Assembly: GCF_900108245.1 (NCBI RefSeq)
Contig: NZ_FNUY01000002.1
Coordinates: forward strand, 124,001 to 188,000
Reading direction: 5' to 3'
Source: Allobosea lathyri
GTDB taxonomy: Bacteria > Pseudomonadota > Alphaproteobacteria > Rhizobiales > Beijerinckiaceae
Length of the DNA: 64,000 nucleotides
In this document: piece after piece, positions 26,568 through 37,617 of the stretch
Position numbering within the stretch: the stretch's first letter is position 1
Layout of the letters: every line of letters starts with the position of its first letter
Notes under the pieces: generated by a model
The model's database searches: none
The model's input: only the letters and a program-made list of their open reading frames with translations
Told to the model about the DNA's origin: nothing
Made by a program: the position numbers and the translations under genes

Positions 26568-26637
26568 ATGTGGACAAGCGCTGACAGCGGGGCACACCTG
26601 CGTGGATGCGCTTAGCGAATCGAAACCCTAGCGTTAA

Positions 26638-28278
<1,641 letters not shown>

Positions 28279-28300
28279 GAACTGTTCGAAGAATTCGGTT

Positions 28301-28413
28301 CTCATCCCGAGAAGCCGCGAAACGGCGTCTCGAAGGATGGTTCAGGAGGCTCCCGAACCATCTGGATCGTCCTTCGAGACGCCATTTCCGTCGAAATGGC
28401 TCCTCAGGATGAG
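28301..28413. repeat. Long imperfect intergenic palindrome (REP/MITE-like)
   Basis: CTCATCCCGAGAAGCCGCGAAACGGCGTCTCGAAGGATGGTTC on the left mirrors GAACCAT...CCTTCGAGACGCC...GGCTCCTCAGGATGAG on the right, over 113 bp. The outer half resembles the GTCATCC/GGATGAC ends of the elements at 48131 and 58768. The 245-nt gap between pyrG and the DUF350 gene holds no gene. Confidence 0.65.
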
Positions 28414-28523
28414 GCTCCGAGAATTTTCAAGCGGTCTTTGAATGCAGGGGCGCTCTGGCGCCCGATCGCATGTGACGTATAGTGATCCCCGACAGGCATC
28501 AGGGCAGCTTGGGGGCAGGCAGC

Positions 28524-28925
28524 ATGGCGATCTCAATGGCGGGCCTGCCCGCCTTTCTGCTTTATTTCGTCGTCGGCTGCGCGCTGATCGCGGCATTCGC
28601 GGCGATCTATCTGCGCATGACCGCACATGACGAGATTGCCCTGATTCGCGGTGGCAATCTCTCGGCGGCGATCGCATTCGGAGGCAATCTCGTCGGTTTT
28701 GCCGTTCCATTGGAAAAGGCGATCGCGCAGGCCAGCAGCATTCCCGACTGCGTGCTCTGGGCGATAGCTGCCATGATCATCCAGTTCGGCGCTTACGGCC
28801 TCGCCCGCATCCTGATTCCCGATCTCTCGCGCAAGATCGAGGAGGATCGCCTGCCGTCGGCCGCGATGCTCGCGGTGGTCGCGGTGATCTCCGGCACGTT
28901 GGCCGCAGCCAGCATGACCGTCTGA
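28524..28925 (+). CDS. DUF350 (YjfL-like) membrane protein, first copy
   Basis: A 133-residue inner-membrane protein with four hydrophobic segments (about residues 6-30, 45-65, 75-95, 105-130) and the DUF350 pattern DEIALIRGGNLSAAIAFGGNLVGFAVPLEKAIAQASSIPDCVLWAIAAMIIQFGAYGLARILIPDLSRKIEEDRL. The ATG at 28524 gives the family N-terminus. The function is unknown. In E. coli the same family (YjfL) precedes yjfM and yjfC, as here. A paralogue of nearly the same length lies at 31720. Confidence 0.85.
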   Translation: MAISMAGLPAFLLYFVVGCALIAAFAAIYLRMTAHDEIALIRGGNLSAAIAFGGNLVGFAVPLEKAIAQASSIPDCVLWAIAAMIIQFGAYGLARILIPDLSRKIEEDRLPSAAMLAVVAVISGTLAAASMTV

Positions 28926-28941
28926 GCTGGGGAGGCATGGC

Positions 28942-29547
28942 ATGAAACGCTCGACCCAGATCGGATTGGCCGCGGCAGGAGTGGTGTTGGTCGCGACGGT
29001 GTGGTCGCTCTCGGGCGACAATGCCCAGGACGATCTCGTCTACGCCAGCCCGGCCGAATGCAAGGCGGGTGGCCAACTCAGCGCGGAAGCCTGCGAGGCC
29101 GCCTTCGCCGACGCATCCGCCAAACGCCTGAGCGAGGCGCCCAAATTCCAGCGACAGAGCGATTGCGAGGCGCAATATGGCGCCAGCGGCTGCAGTTCAG
29201 CCAGCATAGGCGGCGCGCAGTACTTCATCCCCGCGCTCGCCGGCTTCATGTTGGCGCGCAGCCTCTCAGGGAGCGGCACACCACAGGCCCAGCCGCTGCT
29301 GCCGCCGACCCGGGCCGCCTGTCCGCCAGGTTCGGCCCAGCCTGAGTGCCAGTCGCAATCGCGCTCATCCTCATCGACCAGCGGCGGGGGCGGCGGTGGC
29401 AGCCGCTCGCGCGCCTATTCGACGGCGTCCGGCCAGAATTTCACCGCGACTGGCGATTCGACGAGCGGCATGAAAGCGCCGAGCACGAGTTCGCGCGGCG
29501 GCTTCGGTTCGACCTCGCGCTCCTACAGCTCGTCCTCCTCGTCCTGA
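28942..29547 (+). CDS. DUF1190 (YgiB/YjfM-like) exported protein
   Basis: A 201-residue protein with an N-terminal anchor or lipoprotein-like signal (TQIGLAAAGVVLVATVWSLS), the DUF1190 core (VYASPAECKAGGQLSAEACEAAFADASAKRLSEAPKFQRQSDCEAQYGASGCSS) with four or more cysteines, and a short hydrophobic segment (YFIPALAGFMLARSL). The long low-complexity tail of Gly and Ser ends in a poly-Ser run. This pattern matches YgiB/YjfM. It lies 16 nt after DUF350 and 1 nt before the ATP-grasp gene, so it is operonic. The role is unknown, probably periplasmic or envelope. Confidence 0.85.
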   Translation: MKRSTQIGLAAAGVVLVATVWSLSGDNAQDDLVYASPAECKAGGQLSAEACEAAFADASAKRLSEAPKFQRQSDCEAQYGASGCSSASIGGAQYFIPALAGFMLARSLSGSGTPQAQPLLPPTRAACPPGSAQPECQSQSRSSSSTSGGGGGGSRSRAYSTASGQNFTATGDSTSGMKAPSTSSRGGFGSTSRSYSSSSSS

Positions 29548-29548
29548 G

Positions 29549-30718
29549 ATGCGCCGCGTCGGATTGGGTGCCCGTCCCGATTGGCAGGAGCAGGTCGAGC
29601 GCCTGGGCTTCGCCTTTCACAGCATCGATGGCGAGACCTATTGGGACGAGCGGACGGCCTATGCCTTCACGCTGGAGCAGATCGAGCGCGACATCGAGGC
29701 GCCCAGCGAGGCGATCGAACAGCTCTGCTTCGCCTTCATCGAAAAGGCGATCGGCGATGCGGAAATCCTCTCGCGACTGGCTATTCCCGAAGCGCATTGG
29801 AATTTCATCGCGGAGAGCTGGCAGCGCGGCGACCGCAATCTCTATGGCCGGCTCGACCTCGCCTATGATGGAAGAGGGCCGGCCAAGCTGTTGGAATATA
29901 ATGCGGATACGCCGACCGCGCTGTTCGAATCAAGCGTCGTGCAGTGGGATTGGCTCGAGCAGTCGATGGCGCGCGGCGCGCTCCCTCCAGGCTGCGACCA
30001 GTTCAATTCCCTGCATGAGCGCCTGATCGCGGCCTTTGCGGCTCTGCGCACGCCATCGCCCTACCGGCTTCACCTGACCTGCGTCCGGAACAGCGCCGAG
30101 GACAAGGGCACCGTCGATTATCTCGAGGATTGCGCGAAGCAGGCCGGGCTCGACACCCGCTTCACCTTCATCGAGGAAATCGGCCTGTTGTCGGATGGAC
30201 GTTTCTGCGATGGCGCGAATGTGCCGATCGAGACGCTGTTCAAGCTTTATCCATGGGAGTGGCTGTTCAGGGAGGGGTATGCCAGCGCGCTTGCCGGCTC
30301 ACGCTGTCAGTTCGTCGAGCCGCCATGGAAGGCGTTGCTTTCGAACAAGGGCTTGCTTGCCTGTCTCTGGGAGATGGAACCCGGACACCCCAATCTGTTG
30401 CCCGCCTTCTTCGAAGGCGATCCACGTTGCGCAACCCTCTCGGCGCGCCGGGTGCGCAAGCCGCTCTATTCGCGCGAGGGGGCCAACATCACCCTGCTGG
30501 AGCGCGACAAGGTGCTGGCTGGCGACGATGGCCCCTATGGCGCGGAGGGGTTCATTCTGCAGGATGCCGCAAGCAATCTGTTCGAGGCGGATGGCAACCA
30601 TGCCGTGCTGGGCTCGTGGCTCGTCGCCTCGCAGGCCTGCGGCCTGTGCGTGCGCGAGGATGTTTCGCCCATCACCAGGAACACGTCGCGCTTCGTGCCG
30701 CATCACATCGAGCCCTGA
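29549..30718 (+). CDS. Glutathionylspermidine synthase-like ATP-grasp ligase (YgiC/YjfC type)
   Basis: A 389-residue ATP-grasp enzyme homologous to the C-terminal synthetase domain of glutathionylspermidine synthase, lacking the amidase domain. Signature stretches are LLEYNADTPT (residues 114-123), AEDKGTVDYLEDCAKQAG, FKLYPWEWLFREGY, LLSNKGLLACLWEMEPGHPNLLPAFFE, VRKPLYSREGANI and GSWLVASQACGLCVRED near the end. It should form an amide bond between a carboxylate and an amine. The natural substrates of YgiC/YjfC are unknown. It starts 1 nt after the DUF1190 stop, implying tight coupling. Confidence 0.88.
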   Translation: MRRVGLGARPDWQEQVERLGFAFHSIDGETYWDERTAYAFTLEQIERDIEAPSEAIEQLCFAFIEKAIGDAEILSRLAIPEAHWNFIAESWQRGDRNLYGRLDLAYDGRGPAKLLEYNADTPTALFESSVVQWDWLEQSMARGALPPGCDQFNSLHERLIAAFAALRTPSPYRLHLTCVRNSAEDKGTVDYLEDCAKQAGLDTRFTFIEEIGLLSDGRFCDGANVPIETLFKLYPWEWLFREGYASALAGSRCQFVEPPWKALLSNKGLLACLWEMEPGHPNLLPAFFEGDPRCATLSARRVRKPLYSREGANITLLERDKVLAGDDGPYGAEGFILQDAASNLFEADGNHAVLGSWLVASQACGLCVREDVSPITRNTSRFVPHHIEP

Positions 30719-30789
30719 ACGATTTCGCGTCATGACCGCGTGCTGAATCCTTGCTAGAACTAGGGTCCAGTCGCGCACGAGAGCTTGCC

Positions 30790-31677
30790 ATGCCTGAAAC
30801 CGCCTCCGCCTCCAATCCGCGCGGCCTCGACCATCTCGTCATCGGAGTTCGTGATCTCGATGCGGCGGGCGCGCTCTACAGCAAGCTTGGTTTCAAGGTC
30901 GGCGCACGCAATCGCCACCCTTGGGGTACCGAGAACAGAATCGTCCAGTTTCCCGGCGCCTTCCTCGAACTGGTCACGGTCGGCGATGCGGATTTGATTC
31001 CGGCGCACGGGCCACGCCAGTTCTCCTTCGGCGCCTTTGTTCGCGATGCGCTGGCGGCCCAGGGCGAAGGGCTGTCCATGCTGGTTCTGGAAAGCGTCGA
31101 TGCCCAGGCCGATGCAGCGGCGTTCAAGACGGCGGGAATCGGTGATTTCGAGCCCTTCTTCTTCGAGCGACAGGCCAAGCGGCCTGATGGTTCCGAGGTT
31201 CGCGTCGCCTTCCAGCTTGCTTTCGCCGAGGACCGCAAGGCGCCGGAATGCGGCTTCTTCGTCTGCCAGCAACTGGAGCCGCAGAATTTCTGGAACCCGG
31301 CCTTCCAGCAGCATGAGAATGGCGTGACGGGGTTGGCCTCCGCGATCATCGTGACCGACGAGCCGGCAGCGCACCGGGCGTTTCTCACCGCCTTCACGGG
31401 CGGTGCCGAGGTGCTCGAGGGCAATGCGGATCTGGTGCTGACGCTGCCGCGCGGGCGCATCGATGTGCTCGATCCGGAAGCTGCCCAGGCGATCTACCAT
31501 ATCGAGCCCGACACCACGCCCGCGCGGTTCCTGGGATTTTGCGTGTCCGTACCGGATATCGAAGTCGTCGCGCAGCGCCTTTCAGCGGCGGCTATCCCGT
31601 TTGCACATGGCGATGAGCGCCTCGTCGTCCCACCAGAAGCCGCATTCGGTTGCGTGATTGCTTTCGAGCAGGCTTAA
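30790..31677 (+). CDS. VOC-superfamily protein (glyoxalase_3-like)
   Basis: A 295-residue protein with a first VOC module beginning GLDHLVIGVRDLDAAGALYSKLGFKVGARNRHPWGTENRIVQFPGAFLELV (about residues 11-62). A second, weaker module spans about residues 165-290 (ASAIIVTDEPAAHRAFLTAF and LGFCVSVPDIEVVAQRL). This layout resembles glyoxalase-like PF13468 proteins. Metal-ligand residues (His in DHL, Glu in ELV) are present in the first half. The substrate is unknown. It lies between the ATP-grasp gene (72 nt) and a second DUF350 gene (43 nt) on the same strand. Confidence 0.8.
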   Translation: MPETASASNPRGLDHLVIGVRDLDAAGALYSKLGFKVGARNRHPWGTENRIVQFPGAFLELVTVGDADLIPAHGPRQFSFGAFVRDALAAQGEGLSMLVLESVDAQADAAAFKTAGIGDFEPFFFERQAKRPDGSEVRVAFQLAFAEDRKAPECGFFVCQQLEPQNFWNPAFQQHENGVTGLASAIIVTDEPAAHRAFLTAFTGGAEVLEGNADLVLTLPRGRIDVLDPEAAQAIYHIEPDTTPARFLGFCVSVPDIEVVAQRLSAAAIPFAHGDERLVVPPEAAFGCVIAFEQA

Positions 31678-31719
31678 GGGCCAGGATCGAAGCAGGACGC
31701 GGCAGGGATTCGACACGAC

Positions 31720-32124
31720 ATGATTTCGCAGACGCTGGAGAAGCTTCCGGACTTCGCCCTTTTCTTCTCCGTGTCGCTTGCTCTCGTCGGCGTCTACCTG
31801 CTGATCTACACGCTGGCGACTTCGCATAATGAGTTCGGCCTGATCCGGCAGAACAACGTTGCCGCGGCCCTGTCGCTGGGCTTGAGCCTGACAGGCTTCG
31901 CCTTGCCGCTGTCAAGCGCGGTGGTGCACTCGAACACCATCCTCGACCTGACGATCTGGGGCATCGTCGCGATCTTCGTCCAGCTGGTCGTCTATGTGCT
32001 CGTCAGGTTCGTGCTGCCGAACCTGTCGGCGCGGATCGCTTCAGGCGAACTCGCCGCGGCACTGTTCCTGGGCGCGGCCTCTCTGGCGGCGGGCGTCATC
32101 AACGCCGCCGCCATGAGCTTCTGA
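31720..32124 (+). CDS. DUF350 membrane protein, second copy
   Basis: A 134-residue paralogue of the protein at 28524, with the same four-segment layout. The aligned core is TSHNEFGLIRQNNVAAALSLGLSLTGFALPLSSAVVHSNTILDLTIWGIVAIFVQLVVYVLVRFVLPNLSARI. The two copies are clearly diverged, so they are not a recent duplication. It closes the DUF350 cluster and converges on opgH with 13 nt between the stops. Confidence 0.85.
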   Translation: MISQTLEKLPDFALFFSVSLALVGVYLLIYTLATSHNEFGLIRQNNVAAALSLGLSLTGFALPLSSAVVHSNTILDLTIWGIVAIFVQLVVYVLVRFVLPNLSARIASGELAAALFLGAASLAAGVINAAAMSF

Positions 32125-32137
32125 AACATCGGATCTT

Positions 32138-34324
32138 TCAGGCGTCGGCGCGTTCTGCCGGCAGCGAAGCAAGGAGCGCGACGAGCGCCCTGTCGTGCAG
32201 AACGACCATGCGCTCTTTCGGCTTCAGCCAGATCGCCGCATCCTCGATCGTCTCGGCATCGACCAGCTTCGCCTGTGCCACCGCCCGGTCGGGCTCGATC
32301 TCACCGCGGCGGCGCGGCGAGCTCTCTGGCAGCATGAGTTCGTGCGCCTCGCGCAGGTCGGGATCGGCGTGCAGCGCCCGCAACCCGTCGGCGTCGTCGA
32401 AGCCGGCCGCGTCGAACTCGGCCTGAAGCGCATTGGCGCGCAGCGCGATCGCCGGCGGATCGCCTTCCTCGGGCGTCACGAGCAGCCGGTGCCGCTTGAG
32501 CCAGAGCCCCAGCGCCAGTTGACCGGACGCCCATGACAGCGGGATCGCCAGCACGAGGCCGACGATCGTCGGAGACATCCAGGCGAACAGCGACGTCGCG
32601 ATCATGAAGGCCGAGACGCCGGCGACAAGCCCGAGCACGGTATGGGTCCGGTGACGGCGGATGATGTCCTTCATCGGAATCGAGCCGTCGTCGCGGCGCT
32701 GCGGATTCCAGCCGGTGTCGCGTCCCAGCAGGATCTGGAAAACCGAGCCCGACTGGATCAGCATCATGATCGGCGCGAAGAAGGCGGAGAACAGGATCTC
32801 CAGCAGGGCCGAGAGGACGAGCCGGATCGCGCCGCCGCCGGCGCGCCGCAGCTTGCCGTTGAACAGCGTCAGCAAGAGCCCGAAGAGTTTTGGCGCGAGC
32901 AGGATCGCCATGGTCAGGGCGAAGAGGTTCAAGGCGCGCTCGGGATCGAAGCGCGGCCAGATCGGGAACAGCGTGAAGTCCTGCGTGAAATATTCCGGGC
33001 GTGCGTAATTGACCTGCAGGACGATCAGGATGCCGACCACCAGCTGCATCAACCAGAAGGGCGAGGCGAGGTAGCCCATGATGCCGGTGGCAAAATGCTG
33101 GCGCGTCGACCAGACGAAGCCCTTGGCGCCGATGATGCGCGAGTGCTGCAGGTTGCCCTGGCACCAGCGCCGGTCGCGGACCGAGACGTCGATCAGCGAG
33201 GGCGGGCTTTCCTCATAGGACCCCGTCAGGTCCGGCAGCATGTAGACCGACCAGCCGGCGCGGCGCATGAGTGCGGCCTCGACGAAATCATGGCTCAGCA
33301 CATGGCCACCGAAGGGCGGTTTGCCCTTGAGGTCCGGCAGGCCGCAATGGTCCGCGAAGGCCTTCGTGCGGATGATGGCGTTATGGCCCCAGTAATTGCC
33401 GTCGCGGCCCGACCACATGGCGAGGCCGGTCGCGATCACCGGGCCATAGACCCGGGCGGCGAACTGCTGCAGGCGGGCGAAGAAGGTGTTGCGGTTGATG
33501 ATCAGGGGCAGCGACTGGATGATGCCGGAATCCGGATCGGCCTCCATCGCGGCGGCGAGCCTGACGATGCAGGTGCCGGTCATCAGGCTGTCGGCATCGA
33601 GCACGAGCATGTGCGCGTAATGCCCGCCCCAGCGCGTCACGAAATCGGCGATGTTGCCGGCCTTGCGGTGATGGTTCTTCGGGCGATGGCGGTAGTAGAC
33701 GCGCGAATCCGGACCAAGCCGCTCGCGCAGGGCCAGGAAAGCGCGCTCCTCGGAAATCCAGACATCGGGATTGGTGGTGTCCGAGACGATGAAATAGTCG
33801 AAATGCGCGCCAAGGCCCGTTGCCTCGACCGATTCCCGTATCGCGGCCAGCGCTGCGAATGTGCGCGCCGAGGATTCGTTGTAGATCGGCATCACCACGA
33901 CGGTGCGGTGCTGCAGACTATCTGCCCGGTCGGTGCGCCCGGCCCCGAACAGCAATCCGAAGAAGCCGAGCACGGAACTCGTGAAAGCCAGCGCGATCCA
34001 CGAGAAGTTGACCGTGAACAGCACCAGCAAGGCGTACTGCAGCGAGGTCGTGCGGCTGACCGACACGACATGGTACATTTCCCAAGCGCCGTAGCCGGTG
34101 AGCAGTAACCCGCCGCCGAAAACGAAGAGCCGCTTCAGCCAGGGCGTCTTCCAGTCCTTCGGAGCCGCCGGCTTGCGCCTGTCGGAATCCTGCCAGCTGC
34201 GGAAGGACTGAACCGGCATGACCAGGCGGTTCTCGGGCGGCGTTGCCGGCTCGCGACAGGCCGCGTAAGCGCGCGTTTCCATCCCGACTGCCGGGTTCGG
34301 GCGGGTCACGGTCACCACGTCCAT
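32138..34324 (-). CDS. opgH: Glucans biosynthesis glucosyltransferase OpgH
   Basis: Inner-membrane GT2-family enzyme that builds the beta-1,2-glucan backbone of osmoregulated periplasmic glucans from UDP-glucose. The 728-residue product has two N-terminal helices (about residues 65-125), a cytoplasmic catalytic domain with VVVMPIYNE, DADS (243-246), SHDFVEA and RRWCQGN (385-391), and about five to six C-terminal helices. This is the MdoH/OpgH layout. Its start overlaps the end of the glucan-modifying gene by 13 nt, so the two form an operon. Confidence 0.93.
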   Translation of the reverse strand: MDVVTVTRPNPAVGMETRAYAACREPATPPENRLVMPVQSFRSWQDSDRRKPAAPKDWKTPWLKRLFVFGGGLLLTGYGAWEMYHVVSVSRTTSLQYALLVLFTVNFSWIALAFTSSVLGFFGLLFGAGRTDRADSLQHRTVVVMPIYNESSARTFAALAAIRESVEATGLGAHFDYFIVSDTTNPDVWISEERAFLALRERLGPDSRVYYRHRPKNHHRKAGNIADFVTRWGGHYAHMLVLDADSLMTGTCIVRLAAAMEADPDSGIIQSLPLIINRNTFFARLQQFAARVYGPVIATGLAMWSGRDGNYWGHNAIIRTKAFADHCGLPDLKGKPPFGGHVLSHDFVEAALMRRAGWSVYMLPDLTGSYEESPPSLIDVSVRDRRWCQGNLQHSRIIGAKGFVWSTRQHFATGIMGYLASPFWLMQLVVGILIVLQVNYARPEYFTQDFTLFPIWPRFDPERALNLFALTMAILLAPKLFGLLLTLFNGKLRRAGGGAIRLVLSALLEILFSAFFAPIMMLIQSGSVFQILLGRDTGWNPQRRDDGSIPMKDIIRRHRTHTVLGLVAGVSAFMIATSLFAWMSPTIVGLVLAIPLSWASGQLALGLWLKRHRLLVTPEEGDPPAIALRANALQAEFDAAGFDDADGLRALHADPDLREAHELMLPESSPRRRGEIEPDRAVAQAKLVDAETIEDAAIWLKPKERMVVLHDRALVALLASLPAERADA

Positions 34325-35889
34325 CGATTCAACCAGGTTTCGGAGACCGGCTGCCCGCCGGCCTGCAGTACGAGCCTGAGCTCGCAGAGATTATCGGTGC
34401 CAGGATCGACCTCGAATCCGACGCGCATCAGCTTGCGCTCGGGGAAGGGCCAGATCCGGACGTTATGGATCGCGCCGGGCTGCGAGGTGATGTTGGCGCG
34501 GGTCGAGGCGACGATGCCGGCATCGGCCAGCTTGTCGCCGGTGAAGTCGACCATGAAACGCCGGCGGCGGCCTTGCGTGCCGCGTCCCTGGCGGACCCGT
34601 GTGGCGACCGCGAGAGGGGGCCGTTCGGGCGGTTGCCAGCACCAGGCCTGACGGTAGGCGATCGTGGTCTCGCTGCCGGCGGCGAGCGGCTGCCGCGGCC
34701 GCCAGTACATGATCACATTGTCATTGATGTCGGAATCGCTGGGTATCTCGATCAGTTGGACCGAGCCCTGTCCCCAGTCGCCGAGAGGCTCCATCCAGAC
34801 GCTCGGACGGAGTTCGAAGCGCTGGTCGTCGTCCAGGAACGCAGCCGGGTCGCGCTCGCGCTGGACGAGACCGAAGCCCTTGGGATTCTCGTCCATGAAG
34901 GAGGAGACCTGCAAGGTCGCGGGATTGCTGACCGGCCGGTAGATCCACTCGCCCTTGCCCGACAGCATCTGGATGCCGCTGATCTCATGCACGGCAGGGC
35001 GGATATCGTCGAAGGTTCGCCGGCTCTGCGGGCCAGAGAGAAAGGTGCCCATGGTGCAGCCGAAGCCGATATGCTCCAGCGCCTGACGGGCGAACAAGGT
35101 CATCTCGACATCGATCAGAGTGACGTCGCCGGGGCGCAGGGTCATGCGCAGCGCACCGGCAAGGCTTTCGGAATCGAGCAACGCATGAATTACGAGTGCG
35201 CCGGAAGCCGGGCTCGGGCGTTCGATCCAGAACGCGCGGAAGAACGGAATCTCCTCGCCGCGCGTCTCGCCTGGCCGCAGGATGAGCGCGCGCGACAGCG
35301 CCCCCAGATTCTGCCCGCGTGCCAGCGAGCGGAAGAAGGTCGCGCCCTGAAATATCGCGACTTCGAAGGGGCGCTCGAGCCCGGTCGCGATCCGCATGCC
35401 GGAGAACTGCAGATCGACATTGGCCGGAGGCGGGGTGACGCGGCCATAGTCGAACTTGCCACGATCGAAGGCGACACGGCGAACGACGTCGTCTTCCACC
35501 GTGAACAGGCTCACCGGGTTGGCAAAGACATAGCCGCGATGCAACGGCTCGACCGTGAAGCCGCGATTCTCGCCAGACCAGATCAAGCCACCGGGTTGCG
35601 CCCGAATCCCCGAAAACTGGTCGAAGGGCAGGGTGGCGTATCCCTCCGGCAGATCGGTCGCCGTGAGCGGTATCAACGGACGCTGTGCCAGGGTGCGCGC
35701 GGTCTCGACCACAAGGGCCGGATCGAATCGCTGACCCTCGGCGAGAGCCGGTATATTGAACGCTGCGGCGCCGGTCGGCGTCTGAGCCTGAGCCGACGTC
35801 ACGCCCAGAAGCGAAACGGAGGCCACGCCACTTGCAGCGCTTTCGAGAAACTGCCTACGATTCAAGGGTTTCGACATCATATCCAACAT
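34312..35889 (-). CDS. Periplasmic glucan biosynthesis protein OpgG/OpgD with Tat signal
   Basis: A 525-residue periplasmic protein of the MdoG family, needed for glucan branching or release. A twin-arginine signal is visible (LNRRQFLESAASGVASVSLLGVTSAQA, residues 8-36), as in E. coli OpgD rather than Sec-dependent OpgG. Family stretches include LPFDQFSGIRAQP, YVFANPVSLFTV, VYFRSLARGQNLGALSRAL-like, PAVHEISGIQMLSGKGEWIYRPVSNP and ENPKGFGLVQRERD. It is coupled to opgH. I leave the symbol open because position argues for OpgG and the signal for OpgD. Confidence 0.9.
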   Translation of the reverse strand: MLDMMSKPLNRRQFLESAASGVASVSLLGVTSAQAQTPTGAAAFNIPALAEGQRFDPALVVETARTLAQRPLIPLTATDLPEGYATLPFDQFSGIRAQPGGLIWSGENRGFTVEPLHRGYVFANPVSLFTVEDDVVRRVAFDRGKFDYGRVTPPPANVDLQFSGMRIATGLERPFEVAIFQGATFFRSLARGQNLGALSRALILRPGETRGEEIPFFRAFWIERPSPASGALVIHALLDSESLAGALRMTLRPGDVTLIDVEMTLFARQALEHIGFGCTMGTFLSGPQSRRTFDDIRPAVHEISGIQMLSGKGEWIYRPVSNPATLQVSSFMDENPKGFGLVQRERDPAAFLDDDQRFELRPSVWMEPLGDWGQGSVQLIEIPSDSDINDNVIMYWRPRQPLAAGSETTIAYRQAWCWQPPERPPLAVATRVRQGRGTQGRRRRFMVDFTGDKLADAGIVASTRANITSQPGAIHNVRIWPFPERKLMRVGFEVDPGTDNLCELRLVLQAGGQPVSETWLNRWTW

Positions 35890-36192
35890 GCGCGGGCGCT
35901 TCGCTCGCCCTCTCGCGCTTCTAGAGCATTTCCCCGCGACCTGAAAAGCATTTGCTAGGGAATTTACGGGTGAGTGATCCTCTTTTGCTACCGCCGCCGT
36001 TCAGGCGGCAGCAGTGCGGGCGGTTCCCTCATCTCATTCCCTGATGCCTTCAGTCGCGAAAGCGATTTTGGCAAATGCCGAGAGGATCGGCTATCCACGG
36101 CGCCTGCAACACCAGCATGCGCCAAAACGACCACGGCAGACCAGGCGGTCACCGCAACAGGTCGAGCTTCGCCCGCAAAGGAAACGACAATC
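35890..36192. other. Divergent intergenic region opgG/D - glmU
   Basis: These 303 nt lie between divergent start codons. They contain a CTAGAGCATT box at 35921-35930 followed by a degenerate GAAAAGCATTT segment, which resembles one end of the palindromes at 3056 and 25050. I see no other gene, clear hairpin or confident promoter. The glmU frame remains open across much of it but without family similarity. Confidence 0.5.
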
Positions 36193-37617
36193 ATGACCGA
36201 AATGCAGTCCGGCCGGTCCTGCCTTGCGATTATCCTGGCCGCCGGGGAAGGCACCCGGATGAAATCGCAGCGTCCGAAGGTGCTGCACGAGGTGGCCGGG
36301 CGGTCGTTGCTTGCCCATGCGCTGGCATCGGTCGCCGGGGCCGGGGCCGGCGCTGTCGTGGTGGTGGTTGGGCCGGATCGGCCCGAGGTCGCGCGGGAAG
36401 CTCAGGCCCTGCTGCCGTCGGTGCAGATCGCGATTCAGCATGAGCGGCGCGGCACGGCTCATGCCGTTCTGGCGGCAGGGGCTGCGTTGGCCGGCGGCTA
36501 TGACGACATCCTCGTAGCTTTCGCCGACACGCCTCTGGTCCGGCCGGAGACGTTTCGGTTGCTGCGCGGCGGGCTTGCCGGGGGAGCGGCCGTCGTTGCG
36601 CTGGGCTTCGAGGCGCGCGACCCGACCGGCTATGGCAGGCTGGTCATCAAGGATGGCGTGCTGGAGGCGATCGTCGAGCACAAGGACGCGACGCCAGAGC
36701 AGAGGGCGGTCCGCCTTTGCAATGCGGGGCTGATGGCGCTCGACGGCAAGCACGCGCTCGCGATCCTCGAAGCAATCGGAAACGACAATGCACAAGGCGA
36801 GTTCTACCTGACCGATGCGGTTGCGACCGGGCTGTCGCGGGGCCTGTCGGCTGTTGCGCAGCAGGCGCCGGAAAGCGAAGTGCAGGGTGTGAACGATCGT
36901 GCGCAACTTGCTGCCGCAGAAGCGGAATTCCAGCGCCGCAAGCGCATCGAGATCATGGTTGAAGGGGCAACGCTGATTGCGCCGGAGACCGTGTTCTTCA
37001 GCCACGATACGCGGATCGGCCGCGACGTGGTGATCGAGCCCAATGTCGTCTTTGGCCCCGGCGTCAGTGTCGCGGATGGAGCGATCATCCACGCCTTCTC
37101 GCATCTGGAGGGGGCGGAGGTCGGTCCCGGGGCAACCGTCGGGCCTTATGGCCGTCTGCGCCCCGGCGCGAAGCTCGCGGCGAAGGCCAAGGTCGGCAAC
37201 TTCGTCGAGATCAAGGCTGCCGAGATCGGCGCCGGCGCCAAGGTCAGCCATCTCACCTATATCGGCGACGCCACTATCGGCGCTGACGCGAATATCGGCG
37301 CGGGCACCATCACCTGCAATTATGACGGCTTCTTCAAGTACCGGACCGTCATCGGCGCCGGCGCCTTTGTCGGCTCGAACTCCTCATTGGTCGCTCCCGT
37401 TACGATCGGCGACGGGGCCTATGTCGGCTCGGGCTCCGTGGTGACGCGGGACGTCCCTGCCGATGGGCTGGCGGTCGGGCGCGCGCGGCAGATCGAGCGC
37501 GAGGGCTGGGCGAAGGCTTTTCGCGAGAACTCGATCGCCAGAAAATCAGGTGCGGAGAAATCAGGCGGGGCAAAGTTCGGCGAAGCGAAGTCCGGGGCCG
37601 CAAAAACGCCGGATTAA
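36193..37617 (+). CDS. glmU: Bifunctional UDP-GlcNAc pyrophosphorylase / GlcN-1-P acetyltransferase
   Basis: Makes UDP-N-acetylglucosamine for peptidoglycan and LPS. The 474-residue product has a nucleotidyltransferase domain ([22 protein letters not shown] at about residues 14-36, then FADTPLV and EFYLTDAV) and a left-handed beta-helix acetyltransferase domain from about residue 255 (hexad repeats; [38 protein letters not shown]). The tail has an SG-x-x-K repeat ([21 protein letters not shown]) that looks disordered. The ATG at 36193 has GGAAA upstream. glmS follows, giving a full GlcNAc pathway pair. Confidence 0.95.
   Translation: MTEMQSGRSCLAIILAAGEGTRMKSQRPKVLHEVAGRSLLAHALASVAGAGAGAVVVVVGPDRPEVAREAQALLPSVQIAIQHERRGTAHAVLAAGAALAGGYDDILVAFADTPLVRPETFRLLRGGLAGGAAVVALGFEARDPTGYGRLVIKDGVLEAIVEHKDATPEQRAVRLCNAGLMALDGKHALAILEAIGNDNAQGEFYLTDAVATGLSRGLSAVAQQAPESEVQGVNDRAQLAAAEAEFQRRKRIEIMVEGATLIAPETVFFSHDTRIGRDVVIEPNVVFGPGVSVADGAIIHAFSHLEGAEVGPGATVGPYGRLRPGAKLAAKAKVGNFVEIKAAEIGAGAKVSHLTYIGDATIGADANIGAGTITCNYDGFFKYRTVIGAGAFVGSNSSLVAPVTIGDGAYVGSGSVVTRDVPADGLAVGRARQIEREGWAKAFRENSIARKSGAEKSGGAKFGEAKSGAAKTPD

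Noticed and set aside
32642-34108. A 488-codon open frame on plus across opgH
   Set aside because: Shadow of opgH with no domain and no ribosome site.
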